Shown here one piece after another: positions 46,503 to 58,200 of a DNA stretch of 64,000 bases. The notes below the pieces were generated by a model, which was not told where the DNA came from, did no database searches, and saw nothing but the letters and a program-made list of their open reading frames with translations. Origin of the DNA: Lytechinus pictus (Eukaryota; Echinodermata; Echinoidea; Temnopleuroida; Toxopneustidae); the NCBI RefSeq assembly GCF_037042905.1, contig NC_087261.1, positions 28,322,317 through 28,386,316 on the forward strand. Direction: 5' to 3'. How positions within the stretch are numbered: position 1 is the first letter of the stretch; every line of letters starts with the position of its first letter. Position numbers and translations under genes: made by a program.

Positions 46503-46619
46503 TTTTTACGACATTACCAATTTTTCCAAAGGGCAAATAGCCCTGGGGGACCTTGATTTAAGCTACGCCTACCATTGTTCTCTTCATCCATTTCTTTCAC
46601 AAAATATTTAAATATTAAA

Positions 46620-48080
46620 GAGTTGCCATACATGTACATGTACACATGTATATTTTCATTGAGCACCGTCAGAAGGCAAAAATGTCACTTTTCAAAAGTC
46701 ACAAGCCAAATATCATGACTTTGATTCCATTTTATTGGAACTAATTCCACATTCTCATCATAAAAAATAGTCAGAAGGCTTGTAAAAGATACTCTCTAAA
46801 TGACGATATAACTTTTCGGCTAAATTTAACGGTTGAATAAACACAAGTCCAAATTTGCTATAATTTGTTTTTTTACACATTTATATCAATAAAAATGATA
46901 GAATATGATAACAGTTATTTTTGGAAGAGTTTCTTCAACAATATTCATCGTTTCACGGTTCAATGAACATTTATTGAAAACAAAAAGACGATTTTCAAAT
47001 ATCATAGGCAAGTATTGTTTCATTTTGGGAACTGAAAATGATCTTTTCTCAACTTTTTCGTTATGTTCATGACCTATTAACATGTTTCAATGATTTAAAG
47101 GCGTTTAATTAAATATCCACGCTTGAATGAACATGTGGAATGCGATTAGCTCTTTTTTACGTTATTGGAAAACATGCAATTTGTTACTATGGATATCTGT
47201 CACAAACCTTGCATAGTTCATTTGATTTGATTTTTATGAAAATCCCGATGTTTAATGCATCAGTGAGCACACAATATTCGAAAATTAGGCAAATGAGAAG
47301 AAAGTTCAAGGCCTTGGCCCCACTCTGTGTCTTATCAAATGGTTATGTTGGTGTGCGCGCCGTTTGGATAGTGTTACTCTGAAGCCATGTACGAAGTTTC
47401 ATGAAATAACTGTTGGCAGAAGTAACAAAAACTGTCCATGAAACAAACCCTCATTTCATATTTGTTAAAATTGTGAATTCGTCTCTCATAGACTTGTGTA
47501 CATTATGGGTGCACATGTTTAAGAATAAGTAACCCCTTATTTATTATGGTGGAACTTTTTTTTCAAGGCTGTCTTTAGCAATGTCATTTGGCAGTAATGT
47601 TTATCAACCTATGGGCAGAATTCCGTGCAAAAATGAAATCGATTTGTCTATTTATGGATGAGTGAGCACGGATCAAAGTGGGACAATTGGTATTTTCAAT
47701 GTCACAGACTCATTTTAAAGGGTAATAAAGTGAATATTGGGGGCAAATTCGGTTTCAAATGTGACTTTAATTGCTATTGTTTTTATCATCCATCATTTCT
47801 ATCACCACACACTTTCCGAACTTTAAACATTTTCATGGTTGAGGGAGCACATTCGAAAACTTAGGAATGAATACTCTTTATACTGCATAAATGTATTCTT
47901 TTCCTAACAATTTCTTATGATCAGTTTAATTTATGGACAAATCAGTGGTCGATCCAGAATTTTAAAACGGGGGAGGGGCCTATAATCGGGGGAGCCACCA
48001 ACATTTTCAAATTTTAACATGATCTAACAAGTTGTAGAGGATACTACTATAAACCCCTATGATGATACGTCACAATATAG
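46620..48080. other. Gene-free AT-rich stretch
   Basis: No open frame with protein character or splice support, and no clear mobile element. Confidence 0.5.
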
Positions 48081-48094
48081 GGGCCGGGGAAGGG

Positions 48095-48250
48095 TTTTCA
48101 AAGTGGGGGGGGGGGGGGCTGACCATGCAAAAAATCACAATCGTATGGTCATTTTTACATTTTTGTACATGCTTTTGGAAAAAAGTGGGGGGGGGGGACT
48201 GAAGCCCCCCGCCCAGCCCCCCCCCCCCCCCGCTTCCGCGCCCCCTGCAA
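48095..48250. mobile_element. Poly-G/poly-C bounded short element
   Basis: Runs of G at the left and C at the right bracket GACCATGCAAAAAATCACAA and ATGGTCATTTTTACATT. The same core lies at 3805-3880, so it is a dispersed repeat. Confidence 0.55.
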
Positions 48251-48637
48251 TACATTGTGCTCACTCAACCATGAACATAATGATATCAAAATTGTGTGTG
48301 GAGTGGCTAAATGATGGATAGTAAAACAGCATAACACCATAAAATTCACCTAAAGACAACATTTGCCCAACTTTGTATTTGCACAATCTGAAAAACGACT
48401 CTTGTGACTTTCAAAAATGGTCATTTTTAATTCAATCTTTAATTACTCATGCATGACTCAACCGATCAATCTTATTTTTCCCCGGAAGTTGCTTACTGAG
48501 TGTAAAAAACCACCTACGAAATTATCTCAAAATAATTCCGGTCAAAAGTTACAGCAATTTGATTTAGGGGGGACTTACTTTTGTTGTTGTGTATATATAT
48601 ATATATATATATATGCAGCGAGATGGAATGCACACCT

Positions 48638-51600
48638 GAGAGTTGACCTCAAGTCAGAAGTCTCAGGACACTTCAAGTCACCTGACCTGAAGTCATGCTC
48701 GTGAACTTATAATTTTTTGACCTCTGAGAGTACTATCGTCCAAGGTGAGGATAGTCGCGTATTAATTAGAACAGCAACTTCGTGCCTAATATACTATGCG
48801 AAAGTTGAGATTCTGGCGGAAATTTTGATACCAATCTCATTCCGGATAAAAAATTAAAAAAATTGTGAAAAAATATAGCTGCTCCAAAGTTAACGATTTT
48901 TCCGGAAATTTAGTATTTTTCGATGTTTCGCTTGCGCTCGCCGCGTCAGTGACTTTCACAAAAAGGTGAATTTCCATCGGAAATCGCCTCTGCCTCCCGC
49001 TCTGCCTGCTCGAACTTTGAGCGTGCACTAATTAATTGTAGTCCAATTTCGTGTTATAGTCCAGTCATAGGGTTTGACCCACCACTAATTGCAACACGGG
49101 GAAATTCCACCGCAATGCTTTCCAGGAAGGTCTCCTTAACAACATACTAAAAGTCCCAAAAAATCCAAGCAGTGGAAATTTATGAAATTTGCATATTATG
49201 CAAATTAGCCATAAAAAGTTAGAAAAATAAGGAAAATAGTCCAAATATTACAAATTAAGTGTTCAAAACAATTTAATTTGAGCGAAAATTAATGATAAAT
49301 AACTGAATTTATAATGTTTATAATCAGAAGTGCAAAAAATTCTACCTCATTTGCATATTATGCAAATAAGCATCTTTATATGGAAAAAATGTCAAGATAT
49401 TGTGATTTTTCTCATATAGACTGCTTGAAAACATTTCATTAATGTTGACATTTATATGCTACTATCACCTAGCATGATAATTCATCCCAATACCTGAAAT
49501 TACATTATGCAAATTAGCCATTAAAAAATTAGAAAATAAGGAAAATAATCCAAATATTACAAATTAGATATCCAAAGCAAGTAATTTGAACAAAAGTTCA
49601 TGATGAATAAATATGTTCAATGTCTTTATTACAAAAAAACATCAACAAATCTGCCTTTTTTGCATATTATGCAAAAAATAAGTGTTCTTATATGGAAAAT
49701 GTAAAAAAAAAAAAGATTTTTCTCACATTGACTGCAGTGAAAACATTTCAGTTGTTAAAATTGATATGCTGCTATCACTAAACATGCAAAGTTATCCTAA
49801 TATAATTTATATTCAAGGAAAAATACTGGCAATATGTTCTTCGCTTCCTAAAGCTGTGTTGTTAGTCTGCGAGATGATGGGATTGGCAAGAACAAAGCAC
49901 AGTATCTGAATTGGTGCGTACTTTGTTAGAGTTGACAACCCTTTCTTATATGGATGAGAATGACATAGACTTTTTTACATTTCACCGTATAAAGAAGGGA
50001 GGCCAGGAAAAGCAAACTTATGGCAGGTGAGAACTGATGAGTAGTCTCATTAAGAAGTGTGACAGAGATCCCATCTAGCCTAGTAGCTTCATGCAGGTTG
50101 TTTTCTTTAACAATTTCCTCAGTAGTTTGGCTACACTTGCTTGACTAAACAATATGTTATCTGGCCATGTCTGGGTCAGGACTGAGTCCCAGGACTTTCA
50201 GAGCAGCGTCATCATCACCTTGATCAGTGGTGAATACTAAGATTAAAAATCGTTTTCCTTTAATAATGCTATTCCAATGTAGTCATAGCGCATGATATTA
50301 TGGGCTCCCAACATGCTAATTTTTACAGCCTGGATCATTGTCAATCCGGTCAACAAATTATGTATTATAGGCTTGTCTACAAATTAACCCTTTTACGGTC
50401 CTCTAAATGCATTGTAGCAATTCTGAGCTTTACCTTACTGATGCTTTTGGAGCTCTAACATGCTGAAGCCTTCCCAGCCTTCCTATAAAACTCTTGTCTT
50501 CTTTCGACACATCTTATGTCCATTGTCTCATTGGGGCAACTTGTGTCAGAAGAATGGGTACCGTTTTGGTTATTGTCAAAGTCCTCTTGATTGGCATTCA
50601 ATGCTCGACTTGACGGATTTCAGTATACAGAGAGTTATACGATTGTCCAAGGTACATCTGCATGACACTTTTGAAGTCAGCATTCCCCCAGAAGATTACT
50701 GAAAGGTTTATTCCTCTGTATACCCTCACAGTATACTCATGAGTAACAATTTGTGGCAGATAAATCCTGAATTGGGTACACACTGTCTAATCAATGTTGG
50801 ATGGTATTTGATGGTGATGTTAAGGGTGTTCCATTAATTATTTTTTGTCCTCTTGTTGGAAAGGTAATCTGGTGATATTACGGCCTGAAAACAGGACATT
50901 TTAGGCATTTTTTAAATACTGTTTTACAGCCTATATTTGTGCACATATGGTAATCCTCCGATGCAGAGCTAATCGGCCGTTGATGGAGTGCAGGAGAATG
51001 TCTTGATGCGCGCAGTTGCGTGGTTTACCTACATTGTGTGAACTAACAGAATGCGGTGCCACTGCAAGTAGGTCTGGGATCGGGCCGGCCGTTACGAGGC
51101 TGTAAAATTGAACATGGGTATAATACCGCCTTTGTACTTTTTTTTTCAGGCCGTTTCTACCAAGTCAAAAGGACATTGTTTTTGGTTGCCAAAAAAAGGG
51201 GGCGGGGCCGGCTCGGCACCCTCTTGGATCCGCGCCTGAAGCCCCAGCAGTGGTAGGCATGTCTGTGCACTTAATTTTATGTCTGAATTGACGAATCTTA
51301 GGGAAAGGACCCGGCCTGGAGCCTTTATCACATTCATGACAATTTGGACAAGAAAAGCAAAAACAACACAAAACAATTTATATATCATTTTTTCACTTAT
51401 TTATTTGGTCCTTGAATAAGACTACACTATCAACAGCTATCGCTCTAAAGCCCTGCAGACACACCTCGTACAGTAGCCACGAAGTGGCTGTTCTCATACG
51501 CGACCACCCTCCCCTACCGTACTCTCTTTGGATGATAAGGTAATTAGAGTACACTATCAGAGGTAAAAAAATCAAGAATTCACGAAGTTCACGAATATGA

Positions 51601-51648
51601 CTTCAGGTCAGGTAATCACTTGAAGTGTCCTAACTTGAGGTCAACTCT
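48638..51648. mobile_element. 3.0-kb long-TIR element without recognisable transposase
   Basis: Left end AGAGTTGACCTCAAGT...AGGACACTTCAAGT...ACCTGACCTGAAGTCA is mirrored at 51555-51648. Weaker pairing continues inward (ACAGCAACTTCGTG against CACGAAGTGGCTGT), so the TIRs may reach about 170 bp. Both ends abut (TA)n tracts. No transposase-like frame inside; the longest open frames are short and without motifs. Confidence 0.72.
49190..49805. repeat. Internal tandem duplication, about 310-bp period
   Basis: Two diverged units, each running TTATGCAAATTAGCCAT, CCAAATATTACAAATTA, TTTGCATATTATGCAAA and TATATGGAAAA...TGCTATCAC. The motif GCATATTATGCAAAT is itself palindromic. Confidence 0.75.
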
Positions 51649-51649
51649 T

Positions 51650-52455
51650 ATATATATATTGCATTTAGTACACGTTGTATTGCCTGATATACATAGGCCC
51701 TATATATAATTAAACAACGTTCCAGATGCGCCAGTTGCGAGTTTTCGCAAACCTCTTGAACGCGACATTAGTATCCAGTAAAAGTGAACGATTAATCATA
51801 CACTCGATTTATAAGATTGATAGTACATTTTAGTCAATAGAATCAAACGTAGAAAACTGCTCTACAATCATTGCTAAGCTTTGTGTTACAGGCCCTATAG
51901 ATCTGCTTTTCGATCGTGTGCAAAATTCTTTCACGCGACACCCGCACCATGCTGCGAGATTAAATTCCGCTTTCATGCATGTACGACTGGTCATCAGCGT
52001 CTGCCCCCGGAGCCGGCGGCGAGCCTCTACTATGACAGCTGGCTGGAGATATTCGAAATGCTTTGCCTACATTCGATTATGACATGGATAAGAAAGTGGT
52101 TTTTCAAACAAATCGAGTACATATTGAGGAAAAACTTACTGAATTGAGGCTTAGATATAGATCATTACAGTCCATCGAATCGATATTGCATCTAACATTG
52201 TCTAATGTGGATTATTGGTGGATCACTGGCAATTTATTATTTGGGTCAAATCACCTCTCCAGCCGAAACCATTTCGCATGCGTTGATATGTACACAGCAT
52301 ATGCAATAGGCCTATCTGTCTGAACATCATCCGAATTTGCGGCTTTTTTCTTTTACCTACTCCTTTTACACAAACGATTTGCCTCTAGCACACAAGGTAA
52401 TGGGCATTATGTTTTACTTTCCCCCAAACATGCCGAAATGGGTGATTAGATTCAA
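51650..52455. other. No gene seen; small MITE at about 51770-51897
   Basis: Contains a relative of the 25637-25772 palindromic MITE. Otherwise featureless. Confidence 0.45.
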
Positions 52456-52457
52456 AT

Positions 52458-52777
52458 TTTCGGGGGGAACCACTTCCATTGACGAGTGGATACCAGGCGC
52501 GCGACCACGGGGTTTCGAAAAGCACCCTAAACATGGGAAGCAAGTCTTTTCCAGATTATGAAAATGCATCCCTTAACAAGTATTTGGCTTGTGAAACCCT
52601 ACAAGAATTGTATTGGAAATGTATCCCCTTTTTCAGTATTTTAAACATCGTTTTTGACACCCTTATAACGTTACATATAGGCCTATATATATACGTAACG
52701 TACTTGCCCACTCTTTCCTTTTTACGCGTGGTCGCGCCTGGTATCCACTCGTCAATGGAAGTGGGCCCCCCGGGCGA
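52458..52777. mobile_element. Long-TIR DNA element, family B, internally deleted copy
   Basis: Same ends as the copies at 26 and 27.6 kb (CCACTTCCATTGACGAGTGG at left, mirrored at right) but only about 320 bp, with part of the CCCTAAAC interior and ACGTTACATATAGG...TACGTAACGT. Confidence 0.82.
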
Positions 52778-52779
52778 CC

Positions 52780-53870
52780 TCTCGAGCTCCGGGAGGAACC
52801 AAATGTGGCTCTGGAAAGTCGTCCTAAATCGGATATGTCGCTGTTACCATAGTATTTTGCACACGAATCGCATATTGATGTTTCCGTTGCAGATGCGAAA
52901 GCTAAACAAAATCCTCATGTCACATAATTTAAATTGCAGGACAGTCTTTTACGACGGGCCCAAAACTCTCTTCCAAAATCAACCACCGTCGTAAATAAGC
53001 GTTCGCGTTCTCCAGCGAAAGGTCAGGAGTAACTGTCGTGATACGACTGTTTCAAGAACCTTTGACAGAAATGCAAGATTTGATACGGGCCAAAGAATAA
53101 TAATATACAAGACTTCAATATTTTTTATTTTGATAAACATTAATGAACCTTGAACCTTGAAGAAATACTCTCCCAAAAAGCGTACACACTGTCCTGGAGA
53201 GGGTTGTGCTATCTCAGGTGCTGCCAGTGCTTCAGGTGATGTGGTGATCCTGTGGTGGTATTCTTGGTGCACTATATATGAAATTAATGAATTCATCAGG
53301 TATCAATACTATAGTATAAATGCATTTTGACCAATATGTCCATACTCAGAAAATTGTTTAGGCCTACAATAATCTAACAAAAATGACTGAACATAGGTTA
53401 TGACCAAATGGGCCACACTTTGACTATTTTCAATAAAAAGTGAAATTACCAAAAACACACTGAGAATAGTGCCACAAGCATGACAAGTGTAATGATGCAA
53501 AATACCAATTTGTATATAATACTTCGAATGTTTTGTAATGTAAGTGACTAAACTGTCCAGACTTTGAATATTCTTGCAATATACGGTGGCCAAAATGTCT
53601 ATACTCAAATGACCAACGTGTTTATAGATTTGGAACATTTAATCATGTCAAATGGCATACTATCTAGATTAAGAATATTTGTGCAAGTCAAATCATCAAA
53701 ATACTTGGCTTGGCTTATTGTTGCAATGTGAAATGACTGACGTGTCTACTCAGTTATTAATTTAAAGTGCATTTGAATCATACATTAACATTACTGGAAA
53801 TGCTATATGTATTATTGATAGTAAACGACTGTGTGCATTTAAGTCCTTGATTACAGTCGATTAAGCTGCA
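52780..53870. other. 3' flank of the discoidin-domain gene, no coding feature
   Basis: Downstream of the stop at 53874. I find no exon. Probably holds the 3' untranslated region. Confidence 0.4.
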
Positions 53871-53873
53871 CCG

Positions 53874-54799
53874 TCAGCGAACGCAGATCTCAGGAGAGTC
53901 GAATTCCCAGTCATTTGTCTCAAAAGTGGTCACATCATCAGCATCGCAGGCAAGCTCACCATCAAGATGCCCAGCATCACCATCAGCAACAGAATCAGCA
54001 GCAATTTCACTGTTAGAAGCATCAGGGTTAATGACATCATCATTATTACTATCATCACCACCAACACCACCATACCCACTGTAATCAACGTTATCAGCGT
54101 CAACACCACCATCGTCGACATTGTCGCGTTCACCAGCATCCCCGTACTCTTCCTCCCCGTCATCATCATAACCACCGACATCATCACCGCCACTTCGATC
54201 GTTATCATCGTTATCACTGGCACCACCACCATCGTCGTCATTTGCGCCATCTTTTTCGCCAGCAGCACCGTCATGATCTTTCTTCCCGTCATCATCATCA
54301 TATCCGCCGCCACCATCACCACCACCCTTACCATTATCATGATTATCATCATTATCGGCGGCAGCACCACCATCGTCCACATCGTCACCTTCCCTTTCGC
54401 CACCAACACTCCCATGCTCTTCCTCTCCGTCATCATCATCATCAGCAGCAAAAGCTGCACTGACAGCATCAATTTCCTCTTTTGCCTCTTCCCCGTGCTC
54501 CTCATCAGTCGTAGGTGCACTGTCGCCAAGTTGCCTTTCGGATACCCCGATATATCTCAAGTGGGTGCTCGACACAGCCCAAACACGAGAGACTGAAATG
54601 ACCTCCATGCCTCGTGTCAAGGAAATCTCTTCATGACTGTCATTAAGCTTCCTCCAGGAGACCGAGATTCTTTGCGACTCGTCTTCATTTTCGACATCTG
54701 TTTCCCAACGAAGAGTCTCGGAAGATACTGGTTTATCTCGCTTCGTATTATTGAAGAACCTCAAAGAGACTACGTTCCTACGGCAACCCCGATAGAATG
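53874..54799 (-). CDS. Discoidin gene, last exon with acidic tail
   Basis: Acceptor GATATAG joins the phase-1 donor of the previous exon. It opens FYRGCRRNVVSLRFFNNTKR, then QRISVSWRKLNDSHEEISLT and RVWAVSSTHLRYIGVSERQL, a folded-looking region. From about residue 110 of the exon it becomes a run of Asp, Gly, Glu, Asn and Ala (DDDDDGEEEHG, GGGYDDDDGKKDHDG repeats), ending FETNDWEFDSPEICVR. Over 300 codons open. The tail's imperfect repeats suggest growth by slippage. Confidence 0.72.
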
Positions 54800-55157
54800 C
54801 TATATCAGTGATAAGAACGCAGGGATGATAAAATACAATTACTATAAATGATATATATTTATCTCAGGGAAAGGGCCTAGTGCTACAGTGCTACCAAAAA
54901 CCGATATGGAATAATTATAAATAATTTTACCAGATTTTTTTTTTCAAGAGAGGCTGGGTTACAAGACCGCAATTTGGTACGTTTAAGAGGTCTAAAGGCT
55001 CGAAGAATAGTTGGGTTGCATCGGCTGCAGTAGGGGTCCTTTTGGGATGGGTAAATCATGTAGACATGTACACCTTGCATGATCTCTCTAACATTACTGA
55101 CTTAACTTACCAAAGCCTTACGTATTATAAGTCCTACAACTATTTCAACGGTATATA

Positions 55158-55227
<70 letters not shown>

Positions 55228-58200
55228 AATTAAATTGGGATGTATCAAGTTCAGGGAAAGTGCTCGATGTTTCAACTGAAGCAGAGCGTTGTAGAAATTT
55301 TCCTCACCTCTGGTCTACCAATGGTTTCGCGCCTCGATCACAGGCGGCTCATCAGGACACTGAAGCTAGTTGGATTTGGTGGGGGCCCTCGGTTGGGGCA
55401 ATGGATGCATTTCACGGTCCGGCGGTTCTTTGATCCTTCTTTTGTGACGGCATGTACTGATTAGTTCGGACCTTCGGTTGAGTGAGTTTTTCTTGTGAGT
55501 TGCGATAATGAGTTTTTCGTCTAAGCATAGGTTGCAGATTCCACTTCCCCGCATTGCCAAGTTGGATTTTTTCATTATTGCCCATTTTAAATTGTATCGT
55601 TCCCCTTTCTTTTGTAGATCCCATATGTATTTAGATAGTTCTGTTTCGTTTTGGTATTTCTCGTTTCGGAAAGATTTTGTGTGGTTTCTGAATCTTTCTT
55701 TAAAAGTTCCCCCTGCTAGGCCAAAATACACTTTGGTGATTGTATCACTTTGGCCGTGCGTGACAGATGCTTTGTATATTATCGACTTGGCCAGGCAGTT
55801 TCCCCGTAGAGGGCAGTCTTCCTTCACTCGGCAGTTGCATGTTTTTCCGGAGGGTCGATAATATACAAAGCATCTGTCACGCACGGCCAAAGTGATACAA
55901 TCACCAAAGTGTATTTTGGCCTAGCAGGGGGAACTTTTAAAGAAAGATTCAGAAACCACACAAAATCTTTCCGAAACGAGAAATACCAAAACGAAACAGA
56001 ACTATCTAAATACATATGGGATCTACAAAAGAAAGGGGAACGATACAATTTAAAATGGGCAATAATGAAAAAATCCAACTTGGCAATGCGGGGAAGTGGA
56101 ATCTGCAACCTATGCTTAGACGAAAAACTCATTATCGCAACTCACAAGAAAAACTCACTCAACCGAAGGTCCGAACTAATCAGTACATGCCGTCACAAAA
56201 GAAGGATCAAAGAACCGCCGGACCGTGAAATGCATCCATTGCCCCAACCGAGGGCCCCCACCAAATCCAACTAGCTTCAGTGTCCTGATGAGCCGCCTGT
56301 GATCGAGGCGCGAAACCATTGGTAGACCAGAGGTGAGGAAAATTTCTATATATATATATATATATACACCCTCCCTTAAACACACACACACACCTCTATA
56401 TATATATGTGTGTGTGTGTATACATAACTGAACAAATACAATAGGAGGGTGACGAAATTCATCAATAACTTTTACAAATCCATCAATGCAAGAATATGTA
56501 AATAAGTAGGCGATAAATAGCACTCACACATTTCAGAGCAGCGACTAGAGTTGTTTGTCTTTTGGAGGCCGAATGGATGGTGACAAGAGATAAGGATCGC
56601 TTCACGCGAGGCTCGAACCGTGAAGTTGACAAGGGAGTTGTCTGAGAATATCGGTGGATGGAATAAGACCATCCTCTTATCGGGATAACCAGGAGATGTG
56701 CTCACTTTCAAAGATGGTTCTCCTGTTATTAAAAGTTAAAGTTAGCGAGAGGTAACCGAACATGTTTGACGCTGGATGGAATGAGACCAGGATGTTATCA
56801 GGATCACAAAGAGAGGTGCTCGCTTTCAAAGATGGTCCACCTGTTAACTTAAAGCCCCCCAGTCACATATAGACGCCGGACCAGCCCGGATCAGATCCGA
56901 GTTGATCCGGTAGGGAGATCCGAGTTAGACATGTTGGAAGTCCTTGTAGAGAGGCCCGTCATTAGCATTTAAATGTCGAGATCACAAATGCTGTGGACTT
57001 CCGCCGATTGGCAATGCGACCAAGATTTTGTGATGTCATACAAGTGCAACTCTAATCTGTACATTGAAAATACCCCAAACGTCTATTTTTGCTCACTCTC
57101 TAATTTTTCTCCCATTCTTATTTTGTAACTTGTCGGAAGGTCTAGGTCTAGGAGGTGATATACAAATGTCAATAAAAAGATAATAATCTAGCGAGAATAG
57201 TGAGTGTTTTAGAATATCATTTCTAATGGGTTATGGTTAGGGTTAGATCAGGGCTATAGGGTTAGGATTAGGGTGGGGTAAGGGCTTGGGTAAAGGTTGG
57301 GTTCGGTTAGGGTACTGGAGTGACTTGGGAAACGCACACACGCGCTCTCGCACGCCCTTACACACACACCCTCACCCTTACCACACAAGAATGAATATAA
57401 TTTAATACAAAAGGCAGAAATCTATGTTCTTATGGTTATATTGTTTAATAATTCAACTCTTACCTCCGAATATACCGTAGAGTTCGAACTGCATTGTTCC
57501 ACGCGGTATTCCAGGCACATACAAGATGCGGAGATGTCTGGCTAATATGTTCTTGGTGATTGCGTTGTACATATTGCCTTGAAAGATCTAAATAATAGAA
57601 TAAAGGAAGCTTTATAAATACACAAATTCGTACGGTTTACTTTGCAACATCTCACACACACTCTCACACATCTGCGCACGCACGCACATTCTCGTACACA
57701 CTTTCGCAAGAACATAGAACCTATGTTTATAGTATACGGAGCCTTTAAAGTGCCATCGTCTTTGGTAGGGACAACATTAATTTTCCATAGGCCATATTCT
57801 AATTATGAGGGATTTACATATTCCCCTGTGCATTAAGAAAGATAAATTAAAGAGGGCATATTGATGTTTTTCTTTCATAAAAGAAGAATGCAATTTGGAG
57901 TAAAACTTTAGAAAAAAATAAACAAATTTTTAGCCATTTTTCATAGTAAATGGAGGATTACTTACATCACCATGTCACCCTACATCACCATGTCATCACC
58001 ATTGCGACCAATTTGAAGTCTTCACGGGTATGGTGATATAGGTGATTAACAATTCTTACAACGTTTTTGAAATTAATATCTTTTTTATTGCTTGTCCGAT
58101 AATTGTTGAAAATTTTAGCTATCTCCTTGTCTAATTTTTCTTTTTGCTCCAAACACAACTATCTATTTAAGTGAGATTAACAATTGGGCGCGATATGAAA

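Larger units (their letters stand above)
45635..46610. mobile_element. Palindromic cluster of tRNA-like elements
   Basis: Arms about 46113-46345 and 46370-46605 are inverse copies running from AAAGAAATGGATGAAGAGAA through CAAGGTTCCCCAGAGCTAT, a tRNA-like unit and CCGATTGACCG. A further half unit lies at 45635-45810 and another end fragment at 45935-46040. The arms are preceded by a (TA)n tract at 46096-46111. Confidence 0.75.

Noticed and set aside
52979..53296. 105-codon minus-strand frame considered as a further discoidin-gene exon.
   Set aside because: It lies downstream of the supported stop at 53874, with no acceptor in phase and no recognisable domain.
53967..54596. 209-codon Ile/Thr-rich plus-strand frame.
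   Set aside because: It is the antisense shadow of the Asp/Gly tail of the discoidin gene's last exon.
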